From: Lasiosphaeris hirsuta
Taxonomy: Eukaryota > Ascomycota > Sordariomycetes > Sordariales > Lasiosphaeriaceae
Assembly: GCA_030549175.1 (NCBI GenBank)
Contig: JAUKUA010000002.1
Span: 5,952,001 to 6,016,000 of the forward strand
DNA: 64,000 nt
Direction: 5' to 3'
Positions 1-12,219 of the stretch are shown here, piece after piece. The translations under genes were made by a program, and so were the position numbers. Position 1 is the first letter of the stretch. Each line of letters begins with the position of its first letter. The notes under the pieces are model-generated. The model worked only from the letters and a program-made list of their open reading frames with translations, did no database searches and was not told the DNA's origin.

Positions 1-740
1 TTGGGCGTACTTGCTAGGCCTATGTGGCCGTCAGTAGCAGTGAAGGTAAGGATCGAGATAGGCGACCCGCAGTGAGTAAAGATGGAGAGGTACCAAAGGT
101 AAATTTATAAAGTTACCTCCATATTAATAGCGGCCGCGAGCTTCTGTAGCTCCGGGAAGCCGTTAGCAAGGCGGTGGTAATCCTGGCGGCTGACAGTAAA
201 CTCGAAGGCCTGCCCAGAAGGGACGGAGGGAATGTGCCTAATTTTTATCAATCTTGGTCAACTCTTCTGTCCTGCCGAGCGTTAGCCCTCTCTTGTTACT
301 CACCATGATTTGTTGGTATCTAGCATTTTAAAAGGCCTCTCCCATATCAAAATCGAGGTATCCTTTTTCATAGCTGCCGCAGTTTTGAACTTCCATGCTA
401 ACAAACAAGGCAGACTCGCTCTTTTCAGGGGCCATGCACCCCAAGGAGGCAATGGCAACACCCCTGGCCATGCCAGAACCCCAGCCCATGAACCGAGATT
501 TGCAAAGAAGAGGGAAGTCACGATCTGTTTGTCTCACAGCGACAGTGGATCCCGAGCCAGGTATTCAGCTGCAAACAGTTGTATGGCTGCCAACCATTTG
601 CTACCGTATCCGTGCCTTTCAAGCTGCTTTTTATTGTTTCCCACCACTCCTTCCAATATTGACCACTTCCCTTTCCATTCCTCACTGTCTCTGCTTTGGC
701 GGCCCCCCTGTGCTGATCATTGGCCGTAGACTTCAATGAC
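1..740. other. No gene recognised
   Basis: Short overlapping reading frames on both strands, none with recognisable motifs, intron signals or a plausible continuation. Base composition is near 50 % GC, so it does not resemble the RIP-mutated island further right. Confidence 0.5.
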
Positions 741-1140
741 GACAAAACGCTACCGCCACCACTCCCGATCACCTACTGTCAGTACAAGTTCAACGAGGAC
801 AAGAGTCTAGAGTCTGTTCCTGGGAATCTTTACTGATCTTACCGCCCTCAACCCGCATAGTCAAAGGCTATCCCCGTCGTGGACGAGCTCGTGCGTGGTA
901 TCGATGAGATTGACAAAACCCGTAAAGTTCCATTTGATCTTGTCTTGGCCACCCAGATCTTCCTCGATATCCACCACAAACTGAGGGGAAAGGCTTCGGC
1001 GCCCTTTAACTTTTTGATAGACCAGCTCGGGTTGACGAGAAACACCGTCCAGCTCCATCTGGTCTGGCACAAGAATCTCGAGTTGGACAGCTGGCTGGCC
1101 TTCTCCAACCAGGACATGCGAAATGCCCTCCACCATGCGG
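741..1140 (+). pseudogene. Remnant resembling a DUF6604-type fungal protein
   Basis: Two blocks in different frames read like the N-terminal domain of large fungal proteins labelled DUF6604. The first (about 762-830) contains TYCQYKFNEDKSLE, close to the family's opening Y.QYK.DT pattern, and ends in a stop. The second (about 866-1135) contains DLVLATQIFLDIHHKLRGK and HLVWHKNLELDSW, matching the family's conserved A.QIFLDIH..LR and H.NL.ID.W motifs. There is no start, no splice junction I can defend between the blocks, and the frame degenerates into arginine/proline-rich sequence after 1140. I read this as a fragment of a broken gene. The family assignment is from memory of its motifs and is tentative. 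Confidence 0.45.
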
Positions 1141-1549
1141 CGCCCCAAGATGGGCGGCCAGGTGCACTCGCGCGCCGGGCCCCGCAGCATCAACCCCAAG
1201 CCGGCCGTGCCCGTGTCCAACAAGTTCGCCGACCGCTGCCGCCTCTCTTTGTGAGGGTTGTGCGCCAACGCATAAACCACGGCTGGTGCAGGCAAGGCCT
1301 GGGTCTATTTGGTGGTGGGGCAAAGATACGGGCTGGGACTTGTCATGAATACTCTTCCAGTCCTCCTAGTCAAGCCATTCTTTCCGAAAAGCATACGTTA
1401 ACTTGGAGAAGCAGGCTGCAGGAGTCATCATGTTGACGATGTTGTCGAGCAGGAGGACCTGTGCAACTTGACCTGATTAGCTAATCAGAATTGGCACATT
1501 TGAGCAGCCCCTCTTCTCAGGAAGGCAAATGGCTGGCCAGCTCTCAGAG

Positions 1550-1620
1550 TCGGGTATGGTGTAGCGGTAACATCGCTGACTCTCACTCGACAGCCCGGGG
1601 TTCGACTCCCCGTATCCGAG
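1550..1620 (+). tRNA. tRNA-Glu (CTC)
   Basis: A 71-nt cloverleaf. The acceptor stem TCGGGTA/TATCCGA pairs fully (one G-U), the T arm CGGGG-TTCGACT-CCCCG is perfect, and the D arm carries GTAGCGGTAAC. The anticodon loop CTCTCAC has T33 and A37 and gives anticodon CTC, which decodes GAG. The anticodon stem GCTGA/TCGAC has one C-A mismatch at 28-42, so activity is likely but not assured. No intron. Confidence 0.75.
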
Positions 1621-4600
1621 TAATCAATCAGGTCGATGTGGCCAACATCTTTTTGCCATTTCCTTCTAGAAGAAGTCTTGGTCTTTGGGAAAGTGTGGTC
1701 GAGCCCCTCTGTTTTCTCTCATCTCCCAGCTCTCATTCTGAATAGCACCTTGGATCCCTTATCAGGACCCGATTTTTTCCCTGGCGATAGTCAAGTGGCC
1801 AAGACCCAGGATGCCGCGCAGCGCGAGGATCGACCCAGAGCCACCACCCCGCGGCGACCACCCTCTGCAACCCAAGCCCCATCCCAACCAGGCCCACCAC
1901 CTGGCTCCATGCGATATCACCTCATGGCACCTCCCTAAACCATCGCTATCGGGCCGTAAGAGGATTGTCAGAGTGTTTGATGTCCATGGCTCACCGTCCT
2001 CCTAGCGGTAAGGGAGTTTGTGGTTTGCAGTGGAAAGACTCTCTTGCTCTCCTAGAGGCCGACAGGAAGGATTCTAGGGTTTCGTGGGGGGAAGGGGACA
2101 CAACCCTCGACACGGGGCGATATATCTTCTAGGACGAACGGGTCCCCGTCACCCGCACCAGGGGTCGGGCTTCTAGAAGCCTTCCACGCTGCTGCCTAGA
2201 TGCACGGCGACGGCGGCCGTGGATGAGACCCGCGGGTTCGACTGCGTTGGAAGGGTGTCGCCGTCAGGGTAAGCTGCGTGCGTCATCCCAGTGCGGGGGA
2301 GGGGGGGTGGTGGAGGGTGGAGGGTGGGCGCGTCTCGACAAGAGTCGCTGAGCTTGATTTCACTACCACCAGCCTATATTACCCGTGGGTTTCATATTTC
2401 TCCGATAGGAAGCTGTATGGAAACCGTCAGTTCATCTCGAGCTCATGTTCTGGAAACGCCAGACCCAGCCGCGGGCCGAGTTTGGCCCTATATTCCTGGA
2501 GCGACTCGAGATGCAGAGTACTTTCGGGCGGCCGTCCCGCGTCCTACGGCGTTTCCAATGGGCTCTACCGCTGTCGTCGGAGACGCGGGCGCTATTTTCG
2601 CTGCCAAGACCCACCCAGGTGCCCCCAGAACTCCGGCTCTAGAGCATCTCTCCGGTCCTGCTTGGCTGGCCGGTCGTGTCTGTTGGTTCAGATTATTGTC
2701 CTCGGTGGAGAGAGATGACTTGTCGTCCGACTGTTCGTTCGGCCGAAACACGCGGCCGGCAGGCAGGGTTGGGCCCAAGAAAGCCTTGCCGCAGCAGACA
2801 GAAGCCACCGCGATGGGGATCCCGCGGGACGCTGCTGATCTGGAGAGGCTTCCAGGGAGGTTCTGCTGGGAATTCGGGCATGCACCTCCAGCGCGGCCGT
2901 CATACGCCACGGCATTCCCACACACGGTCGGGTATGCATCGTGACAGCAGAGGGGTTTGGGGGCTCAGCCGGGATTTTTGAAAGGGAGGGGGAGGGGGGG
3001 GGGGGAGGGTGTGGTAGGAGGATTTTGGTGGCTCTGATATTGGTAGCCGTGCCCCGTTTGCGCGTGCCATGCTGCATATGCACGAAGGAGTGGACATGGC
3101 AGGATTTCTAACCTGTCAGCAGTGTGCCAGCTCACATCGATGCCCGCTGCGAGATGCTGCTATCGACCAACTCAATGGGCCGCATTCGTTGCCCTAACCG
3201 GATAGGCATCTTCGGCAGGGTTATTGCATATTCAGGTACGTTGGCGGGATAGTATCGTGCCATTGGCGAGTGAGGAGGCTCTGCGTTCGTATTCTGGCGA
3301 TATTTCTTGCAGCGACGGCGTCTAAATGCAGGTATCCGAGTTTCGAGCCGCTCTAGCGTCAGCAATGTGCCTAATTCAGATATCTTGGTCATTACAGAAT
3401 ACTGCTATCAGTGCTAAGAATGCCGAGTTGTCAAATCAGAGACTTGGTTAGTTTATGTTCCGTCCCCCATTTCCCGAAAAGGGCAGTGTTGGCCCATCTA
3501 TTTCAAGAGAGACTCGGGAGGGTCTGGTCTTTGCAAATACTGAAATCTCCGGCCTCAGTCCCTGAATAGGTATCCCAGACCCGTAGATCTCCCGGTCTTC
3601 CGGTAGAACAGAAGGGACCAAGACTCGGCTCGTGCCGGGATTGGGTTATTAGGGACATATTTACGCCCAGATCGAGGAAATTTAACATACCCTGTTAGGC
3701 AGCCGCCAAACTGCCATGTGGATAGGACTGGATTGGGAGACATCTTTCGAGGTTCAGGGGTTGGGGATGGAGGAAAACATGGGGAAGGCATTCGACGCCC
3801 AGGGTACACGTGCGCGATGCAACTGGCCACGAGTGCGCGAGGCGATCGCTTGAACGGGGCCCGCTCTGGTGGTCCTCAGCCCTGGGTATCTTAGCTACCT
3901 TAAGGTGGCATGCCCCTTATGGTAAGGTAGGTATGCCACGGCTACGAGACGCCGATGCTACGGTACCTAGATGCTATTGAACTGAGGAGATTATGTGGCA
4001 GCGCCATTGCAAAGGCCCCAGGCATCCGTTTTAAGCACCTTGTCGCAGGATTACGGAATGCGCTTGCTGCACAAGCGATTATCATGTCCTTTGGGCGCTG
4101 TGGTTCGTCAATTGGGCTCTGGGCAGTGGCTGTACCTCTTGCTTGCAGCTTCGGCCTAAGGCTTTGGGGAACCGTTGTGGCCTCATTCAAGCCACCGGCG
4201 GCCGCTCCAGACCGAGGTGGTGCGGTAAATGATCCTCCAGAGTTTGTTTCGTTGTTTTGTTTCATTCATCTTATCTCATAACTCGCGGGCCTTTTGATAA
4301 GAGGTTCTCGACCTCGACCTACACTGCAGGATCGATTCCCATCGAGATGCTGCAGCAATGAGCGGTGCCCTCTTTGGCCACTTGGTGAGAGTCGGAGGGT
4401 TCTATACGATGGAGAGCGAGATGCATGACAGGGCTCCGCACACTTTTCACTTAGCATGACTTTCGCTTCCACTTGGCAAAGGCTTGCGCAATCACGGAGC
4501 TGAGGGGAGTCCAACAATCCAACAAAGCCCACCTCTATCTGCTGCTGTTCACCAGCGCGCTGCAAAAGTGGGCGTAAAAAGGAGCTTAGCGGGGATTCCT

Positions 4601-6203
4601 CCCCTAACTCCCAGCTCTGTGACGAAAGATAGACTCCTCTCGGTCCAAACCAACCGTCGGACCCCTGCCGAATCTTACGTCGCACGATGTGCGCCACTCC
4701 CGCTCGGAACAAGATGCGGCGGATTGCTGGTCACCTCATCAACTGCTGTCATTGAAGAAGACCAAGTTGCAAGTATAATCCGCAATTACTTGAAGTATTC
4801 CATCTGATTCTCTAGTCTCATCTCTATTGTGGAATGTCTTGTACGACATAACGTGGACCACTTGTAGGGACTCCTACATCTCAACGGTGTCTAGCTGCAT
4901 CTAGCTTCAGCGGGGGCTTGAGAGAATCCTTCGACCCGCGCTGAGTGACCAAGTCGCCGGCTACCTTATCCATCACAATGAGTGAGCTTGGAAAACAGCT
5001 GAGAGGAGGTGCAAAAAAGCCATGCGTAAGGCCAGAATAAAGTTGGGCCAGCTCGACATCTGCCATGCCATGCAAACATGCCATGCAAACATGCCATGCA
5101 AACATGCCTGGCAGGACCCCGGAAAGGACCAGCAGGGATATCGCAACCGGCAACTCTATCAAAGCTCAGAACCCCGTTCCCGCTGCAACATGGCATGGGG
5201 CTCGCACCCTAGCCCCCCCCCCCCCTTTCCCGCGCTTTCCCCAAGCCCCAAGCAATCGACGAATCCTTCGCTCCACCCTCAGCCCAAGTTTCCTAGTTGG
5301 GCAAATGCTCATCCCTGTCCATGCCCGCTTTCCTGCGGTCCATGACACAACCCGTTCTTCTTTCGAACAGCCTCCCTGCGGACTTGGGCACCTGCTGCAC
5401 CTTGATTTCCCAGCGGCCCACACACCACCAAACAGCCGAGTAGCGCAACCTCCTTCCATCCTAGGGATCCTTTAGCGCGACCGACTCTCAAGGTGCCGCT
5501 CCTGTGCAGCCTTTGCAGTCTTGACAGCTTCCAAGGATTTTTCTAGAAGCAGCGGCGGCCCTGGTTGGCTGCGTCAACCGCACATCTTGCATTGACCGCT
5601 CTTGGCCCGCCGTCTGCATCGCGCTAGATACAGGACGCTCAAGAGAGACGAGGGATCGAGAGATAGCACTGCCCTGCGGAATCACGGCTCGGCGGCCAGG
5701 TCGTGGTTCCTAATTTGTTGCCTGATCAGCCGGTGCCCACACCCTTGGACCCCCATGGAGTCTGAACCCCCCCATCGCGGCCAGAAGAGACGTGATGGAG
5801 CGGCTAAAGTGTCTCCCGGCAACTAAGCGCGTGGACTGGACTTGGTTTCCCGAACCGGCCTGTGGCTATGGATCTGCTCCCAGGGCCCAGAGTGACGCCG
5901 AGGTGTCAAAGCGACCGCACAGTCGCACAGTCGCACAGTTGCACCGTCGCACCATGTCCAATCCCGCCAACCCCCCCCCCGACTGCCTCGCTAGCTAGCG
6001 GCGGAGACAGTGGACCGCACATCAGCCCTACCTGTGCTGGCCGCCGGGAATCAGCGCCGAGTGGATGCTCGATCGAAGCCAATGTCCATATATCTTGGAG
6101 AACGCCACCACCGAATCTCGATCTTTGCTCAGGAACCTCGACCTCAACACACAGCAACTACCATCTGACACAAAAGTGGGGACACGACTTGGACGCCGAA
6201 TAA
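1621..6203. other. 4.6-kb region without a recognisable gene
   Basis: Many short reading frames overlap on both strands but none shows a domain, a start with a continuing coding pattern, or paired splice signals. It holds a G-rich run at about 2984-3009, a three-copy 13-bp tandem repeat at 5065-5103, a GTCGCACA-type repeat near 5923-5955, and a C-run near 5213-5225. GC is moderate and TA-rich RIP texture is absent. The last few hundred bases should include the promoter and 5' leader of the zinc-cluster gene that follows. Confidence 0.45.
5065..5103. repeat. 13-bp tandem repeat, three perfect copies
   Basis: The unit ATGCCATGCAAAC occurs three times in a row, followed by a partial fourth (ATGCC). 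No reading frame across it looks like a protein. Confidence 0.9.
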
Positions 6204-8714
6204 ATGTTCACCATGTCTTCCGCCTCGCCACAACACAGCGGCCTGCAGCTGCTGCAAGAACAAACAACAACGCGCAAGAACATCCGAGCAAAGTCGATAC
6301 AGACGACGAAATGGGGGACGGCTTGCTCCCAGTGCGCGTCGGCGAAAGCAAAGTGCTCGAGACAGTCCAATTCCCAGCAGGCCAAGTGTGAGCGGTACGT
6401 CTTTTCTCCTTGTGACCCCTGAAGAGGGGGCAGGTTACACGATTCAGAAGAACAACATCTAACCCCCTCTCGAGGTGCGAGCGCTTGTTGAAGCAGTGTA
6501 CCAACCAGGTCCACCGTCCAAGGAAGGCGAGGGAGGCAAAGCCTCGGTCACAGTAAGAGCGTTCCAGTTACCGTCGTGCTGAGGCAAGTCTGACCGCATG
6601 CTACGTGCTGCAGAAACGGAGCCAGAGACTATGGCTCCGAGGGGCCTGGCGAGGCCCTCACGCCGCCAACAGACTACAGTCCCTCTCCATCGGCTGATCA
6701 GCGGGACACATCTTCCGCCTGCTCATCTCCCAGGGGCGGAAACACCCTGTCTAGCCGTCCCAGCCCGCAGGAACGTCGGTCCATCGCTCGGTCGCCGTCA
6801 AACTACAGCAACTCCAGCCCAGAGAATTCCCGCGAGGTGGGTATGCCGTACGCCACGTCACATCCGCGGGGCCAGTCTCGGAACCCGTCATACACCGGGC
6901 CGGCCGAGTCGGACGAGGAGCTGCTGGCCGTCTTTCGGAGCGAACTGATGCCGCAGTACCCCTTCGTTCTCATCCCAGGCACCATGTCGGCCGAAGAACT
7001 CAACACTAGGAGACCCTTCCTGATGTCGACGATTCGCATGGCGGCCAGCTTCAGAAGCGCAGGGTCGATGCGCGGGCAAATGTTCCAGATCATGAGCTAC
7101 CTGGCGGACCACATGCTGCTGCGCGCCGAGCATTCCATCGATCTCCTCATGGGCGTTGTGGTTGTCCTCGGCTGGTACCATTACCACTCCACGGCACACA
7201 CCCAGCTCAACAATCTGCTCTGTCTGGCCGAGTCGTTGGTTTCTGGGCTTGGTATCAACCAACCCGTATTCACGCCAGGACGGGGAGAGATGACAAAGAC
7301 CAACGAGGAGAAGAGGTTACTCCTGGGCCTGTGGTACCTGAAATCTGTGTAAGTTGGGGGTTCCTATTGCGTCGTTCCACTGTATCGCGCTGACCTAGAC
7401 ACAGCGCCTCGGGCCACTTCCACATGCTCCAGCCGACGCCCTTCACGGCCACCATGTCAGAGTACCTGGAGGAACTGGAGCGGGACGGGGAGCAGCGATC
7501 CGACGACTTCCTGGTCTATCTCGTCAAGATCCAGCACCTGTCCGAGCGGATAGTCGAAACAACAACATCCTCGATAGGCAGCAAGGCGCAGGAGGCCACG
7601 GTAGCCAAGCTTCAAAACACGCTGCGCAGGGCCGCCGGCACGCTGCCGCACCAGCTGAGGACCAACGGTAAGCCCAACCCCCAGATCCAAGCACGAACAA
7701 GTTCTAAGCGCTAACCGCAGGGCTCACCCCTCAGCGCTGATCGCCGTGCACCTCAACACGGCGCTCCTGCGCGGCCACGAGCTCGCGACCAACATGGCGG
7801 CCCACAGCTCCACCGCCGTCATCAGGTCGTGGTTCGAGTCGTGGCTAGCCAACATGCCCACCACCTCGTACGCAGTACAACCAACCTCGGCCATCTTCCA
7901 GCTGAGCTACGCAGTCGGCCTGCTCGCGCGACACAGCACCACCGCACCCACCACCACCACCACCACCACCACGCCCGCCGCACTCGACTTCGGCTTTGAC
8001 TTTGACTCCCCCCGCCACGCCGCCGCCCTGCACCAGCTCACCGGCGGCGAGCTAGTCGACTACCTCTCGACCATTGGCCAGAAGTTCCTCTCTTCCCCTC
8101 CCCTCCTCCTCCTCCCCACCCACTGGGACACCACCACCACCACTACCACCATGACCACCAACCTATGGGACTTCCCCTCGCCGATCCCCCACACCCTGCT
8201 CCCACCCCGGTCCGACCACTCGGCCGGCTCCTCCCCGGGGGCCTTCTCCCACGACGGCAGCAGCGACTTCCCTGACGCGCACTTCCTGCACCGGCCCATC
8301 GCACGCAGCACCGGCACCGGCGGGGCCGGCGGCGGCGTGGGGCACAACTACGACTTTGACTTTGACTACCCGCACAAGGGCAAGCCCGGGCCGGCGTCGC
8401 TGGACCACCTCGAGATCACGACCACTACCCCCGCGGCGGGGGCGGCGGGGGGTGGGGGAGGGTTCGGGGGGATGGTGACCGCGGCGCTGATCACGGAGAG
8501 CCAGTGGACGCCGACGGCGGCGACGGGGGCGGGCGGTGCGGGGTGGGGGGAGATGCAGGCGACCTCGATGTGGCCTGGGGCGGCGGGGGGGCAGGGGTTG
8601 TGTGATGTGGATCCGAGGTTGTGGTTTGAGACGGGGAGGGAGAAGAGGGCGGAGATTGCCGGGGAGATGGGGTGGGAGGAGATGGGGTTTGAGAATATGA
8701 GTGGGTATCAATAG
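6204..8714 (+). CDS. Zn2Cys6 zinc-cluster transcription factor
   Basis: Predicted nuclear DNA-binding regulator of 748 aa in five exons: 6204-6394, 6475-6552, 6614-7348, 7405-7667, 7735-8714. Introns have GTACGT, GTAAGA, GTAAGT and GTAAGC donors, and their phases join without stops. The first intron splits the zinc cluster; once spliced, six cysteines fall at 41, 44, 51, 62, 65 and 72 (C-X2-C-X6-C-X10-C-X2-C-X6-C), followed by a basic stretch HRPRKAR. A Ser/Pro-rich linker and a helical middle region (about 170-430) of the kind found in fungal regulators follow. The C-terminal third is low complexity, with Thr runs, Gly runs and two FDFD-type acidic motifs, possibly an activation region. A second ATG at 6213 is an alternative start. 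Target genes are unknown. The next gene (aquaporin) is convergent. Confidence 0.88.
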
Positions 8715-8716
8715 GC

Positions 8717-8746
8717 TTTTTTTTTTTTTTTCTTTTTTTTTTTTTT
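8717..8746. repeat. Poly-T tract just 3' of the zinc-cluster gene
   Basis: About 29 T in 30 bases beginning three bases after the stop codon, so probably within the 3' UTR. Confidence 0.85.
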
Positions 8747-9774
8747 CGTTTGTGGTTGGGAAGGGAGGAGGGTGGTTTGACGGGCATTCACGTCGCATGG
8801 ATGGGGCGTCTACGAACACGGGACACGATGGGGTTTTGGCTTATTGGGGTTTACTGGTGGAATTGGATGGTATAGAATATCGAGACAGACTCTGATGGAA
8901 TCAAAGAAGAGATACCCGATATTTTAGACAAAATTTAGACAAAATCCAAGAAATTTTCTCAAGATTACATGTAAAAAGGGGTCGCACCATAATATCCGGT
9001 ACCACGGAACGTAAAGTGCATTTGGTGAAGGGGATTGCCAAAGGCACGAAATATGCTTTCTAATAATAAACTACGCTAAACCCCTGGCTGCTGAATATTT
9101 CACCAACACCAAGGTTATCTCCAATCAATCCCTGGGTCGAGGTGGCGAGCGCGCTCGGCCCCATCCTCGTGCTTCTCCCGCCAGCCGCCCAGTCCAGCCC
9201 TAGCGTCAGGGGTAGGGCTAGCACAGGGTTCATTTCCAATGCAACACTGGCGGACCTTGGCATCGTGTATAAATGTTCTCGAAGATTTCCTTTTGTTCTG
9301 CCATTATGAACTTTGGAAATATCGACGATATTTATCAAGCATTCACAGCTTTTCCTTAATCAAAACTCAGTGAGCCTAAGAACGACAGATTGAACGACAA
9401 CTTGACAACAGATCTTCCTGCTAAAAAATGAATCAAAATTTCAACTGCCATTAATCAAATTACATCAAAGCCATAGCTCAAATTGGCATCCCGCTTTTGT
9501 TCCTGCCCGTACTCCCAATGATCCTTGCGCCTTGCCATGTAGCAATTTTCCATGCTTCCACCCCAGTAGCCCCCCGACCCGACCCGTTGCTCTCGCATCT
9601 CGTCAGACCCAACGCTGCCCTGCCCATGCCCCCCCCCCTTACCATACCTTTGCCATGTAACCGCCCCGGGGATACGCCATGCCGGATCCCATGCCGGACC
9701 CCATCCCTTGGTAGTAATGTCTCATCCCACCCATTCCATAACCTCATGCCGCCGCATGCATCATCATCACATAT
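8747..9774. other. Intergenic between convergent genes
   Basis: 3' flanks of the zinc-cluster gene (+) and the aquaporin gene (-). Only short unsupported reading frames; AT content rises around 8880-9480. Nothing else seen. Confidence 0.6.
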
Positions 9775-10859
9775 CTACGGACCATCCAGGATGCCCTGGC
9801 CGCAGTTGCTCGACGAGATGCCGGCGGCGTGCTCTACCATCTTCTCCGACTCCATCTTCTCGAGCTCGTTGTAGTCCTGGCCGGGGTTGCACTCGCGCCA
9901 GCGCAGGTACTTGAGCAGGCTGTAAAACGCCGAGGCCAGCAGCGAGCCGAGTAGCGGCCCGACCCAGTAGATCCAGAAGTAGGCCGGAAAGCTGCCGTTG
10001 ACGACAGCGGGGCCGAGCGAGCGCGCCGGGTTGAGCGAGCCGCCGGTGAAGTAGACGCCTGTTTCCTTCTCATTAGCATATCCACCACCGTCTCGGGGTG
10101 TATGAAGTAAAAAAGGGGGGGGGGGGACACCTACCGACCAGCTCGGCCAGGAAGAAGGAGATGCCAATGGCCACGGGCGCGAGAAAGGTCGACTTGTGCT
10201 TCTCAGCCGCGAGCATGATGATGACAAAGACCAGCTCGGCCGTCAGGAAGACCTCGATGAATAGGCCCTGCACGACGCTGGCGCCGCCTCCAAGCGTGGT
10301 CTCGACGGCCAGCGGGCCCGGGAACAGCGCCGACGTGACGCCCGCGGCCGCCATGCCAGCGAGCAGCTGCGCCACCACCACGACAACACTCCGCACCGCC
10401 GGCAGCCCACCGACAAGCAGCAGCGCAAGCGTAACCTATCCGGATACCATCAGCCCCCGTCCCCCGTCAGGAAGAGGAAGAGTCACCCAAAAAAAGAAAA
10501 AGAAAAAAAAAACGTACTGCAGGATTGAACAACCCGCCCGTCACGCGATAAAAAGCCCAAACATTGGCCGTCAGGCTCGCCCCGAAGGCTAGGGCGATGA
10601 ACACGAGATTGACCAAGTCAGGCCTGCCGTCGGGGGCGGGCGCCGTCGCGTTGGCGACCTGGGTGCCGGCGAAGGCGAAGAACAGAAACAGAAAGGTGCC
10701 GACGAACTCGCCCAGCGCGGCCACCGCGTTGTTGCGCCACGACCCGGGCAAGCTCAGCATCGGGAGCTGCTGTGGCGGGGACGAGGACGCGGGGGAGGTG
10801 GGCAGGCCTGAGACGAAGGACAGGAAGCGCGGGCGCGGTTGGGATTTCATGGTGGGCAT
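9775..10859 (-). CDS. Aquaporin (MIP family)
   Basis: Membrane water or small-solute channel of 308 aa in three exons on the minus strand: 10518-10859, 10135-10435, 9775-10058. Both introns have GTACGT/GTAGGT donors and AG acceptors; the second contains a poly-C run in the sense direction. Two NPA boxes are visible: FNPA at 111-114, ending exactly at the first splice junction, and NPARS at 224-228 within [13 protein letters not shown]. Six hydrophobic segments can be traced (e.g. around [16 protein letters not shown] and [11 protein letters not shown]). The Arg after the second NPA is the usual selectivity-filter residue. The short second half and TGGSLNPAR context resemble fungal orthodox aquaporins more than long aquaglyceroporins; substrate is not proven. 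A second ATG lies three codons in. The cytoplasmic tail is Glu/Met-rich. Confidence 0.9.
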
Positions 10860-12219
10860 TTCCTTTGTGCGTGCTGGTTTTTGGGGAGGGGGGGTGCTTT
10901 GTTACGAGGGAGGGAGGGAGGGGTGGGTGAGAGGTGAGGGAGAGGAGGTGGGAATGGTTAGTAGATTGAGTGGTACACGGCCAATGGAGTGAATACCCGT
11001 AGTGAATGGGAGAAGCGAAAAAAGAGAAAGAAAAAAAAAAGGTAACAATGAGTGAACGGCAGACAGAGTATGCGGGTAATCGAATTAGAAGGTCGTATAA
11101 TCCGGGGAAGAGAACGAACAGATTTGGACCCTTTGAGCATCGGGAGCGACAAACCACCACGCCTTATATGACGAACGCATGGGGAGCACCTGGGTGGGGA
11201 AGAGGGTTCCGATATCAAGAGTGTTTGGCCCAAAAATCCGATGTCGCCCCTCACGTGGAGGTGGACACGGGCCGGGATGACATCAAGACATGACATGTCG
11301 AGGGAAATTGGGCCCGGCCAGGTCTAAGCGCACGACATTGCAATCCATGGCTCTCTCTCTCTCTCTTCTCTCTCTCTTACCCCCAGCACCAGCAGCACTA
11401 GCAGCACCAGCAGCCACCATTGCTGCCCAACCGTGGTTGTGCACGGTTGTGGGGTTCTCGTCGAACCTCGGGGCGCTTCCCATCTGTCTGTGGCTCCAAG
11501 TGTTTCCTGTCGTGGCCTGTCAGCAACGCCATGCCTCCGCCTCTCGGTCCGATGGATGTGTTTGTGATAGCTTCCAATAGGCCGACGACTCCTCGACGCG
11601 GAACCGACAGCGACGACAGGACACGGCGCCATGCGGGCGGGCTGAAAGGCAACAAAGAAAGAAAGGAAAAAAAATTAGGTCAGCCGCTTTCGGGTGTCTG
11701 TGGGCGGACGTTGTGATGCTTCAATGCGGCATAGCTCGCAGCTGGGTGCATGCAAGTGGCGGTCTGTCGAGGACAAAGAATGGGACTCGATGCAAGACGG
11801 CGACGCGGGCAGCGGCCGCTACGACCCAACAGGGCAGAGCCGTGCGTTAGCGAAACGGGATGGCGTCCTTCAAATGCAGTTCAGAGTTCAGGTGCAGTTC
11901 AGACGCAGTTCAGACGCGCTGCAATAACCGTCGGAAGGCGGCCTTGTGAGACCGCATAGGGGTCCAATTCCGTAGCATGGGAGACCAAATTGCGCAGCCA
12001 AACGGCACACCAAAATTTGCAACGCTTATTATCAGGGGTCACGGCGTCCCAGACCGCCAAGTAAATCTGGGGATTGACAACCTCACTAGGACCAAAGCAG
12101 AACAGAGCCAACGTAGCACGGCGAAAAATAATTAAAAAAATAAAAAAAATAAAAATATAGCTACACCACAAGTCACGGTGCAACCCCGCGTGACAGCGTC
12201 GGTGTTCACCAAACGTCGC
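10860..12219. other. Intergenic, aquaporin upstream region
   Basis: Contains the promoter side of the aquaporin gene and the 3' flank of the dehydrogenase gene, both on the minus strand. Holds a (CT)n microsatellite at 11351-11378, an A/G-rich stretch near 10900-11040, and an A/T run at 12126-12160. No gene recognised. Confidence 0.6.
11351..11378. repeat. (CT)n microsatellite
   Basis: Nearly pure CT dinucleotide repeat with a TT interruption, in the upstream region of the aquaporin gene. Confidence 0.9.

Noticed and set aside
2278..2981. Several overlapping frames of 100-217 codons
   Set aside because: Frames on both strands overlap with none dominant, rich in Arg/Ser/Gly/Pro and lacking motifs; no evidence of a gene.
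5065..5103. Regular repeat considered as a CRISPR-like array
   Set aside because: Contiguous 13-bp tandem units without spacers in a eukaryotic genome; simple tandem repeat.
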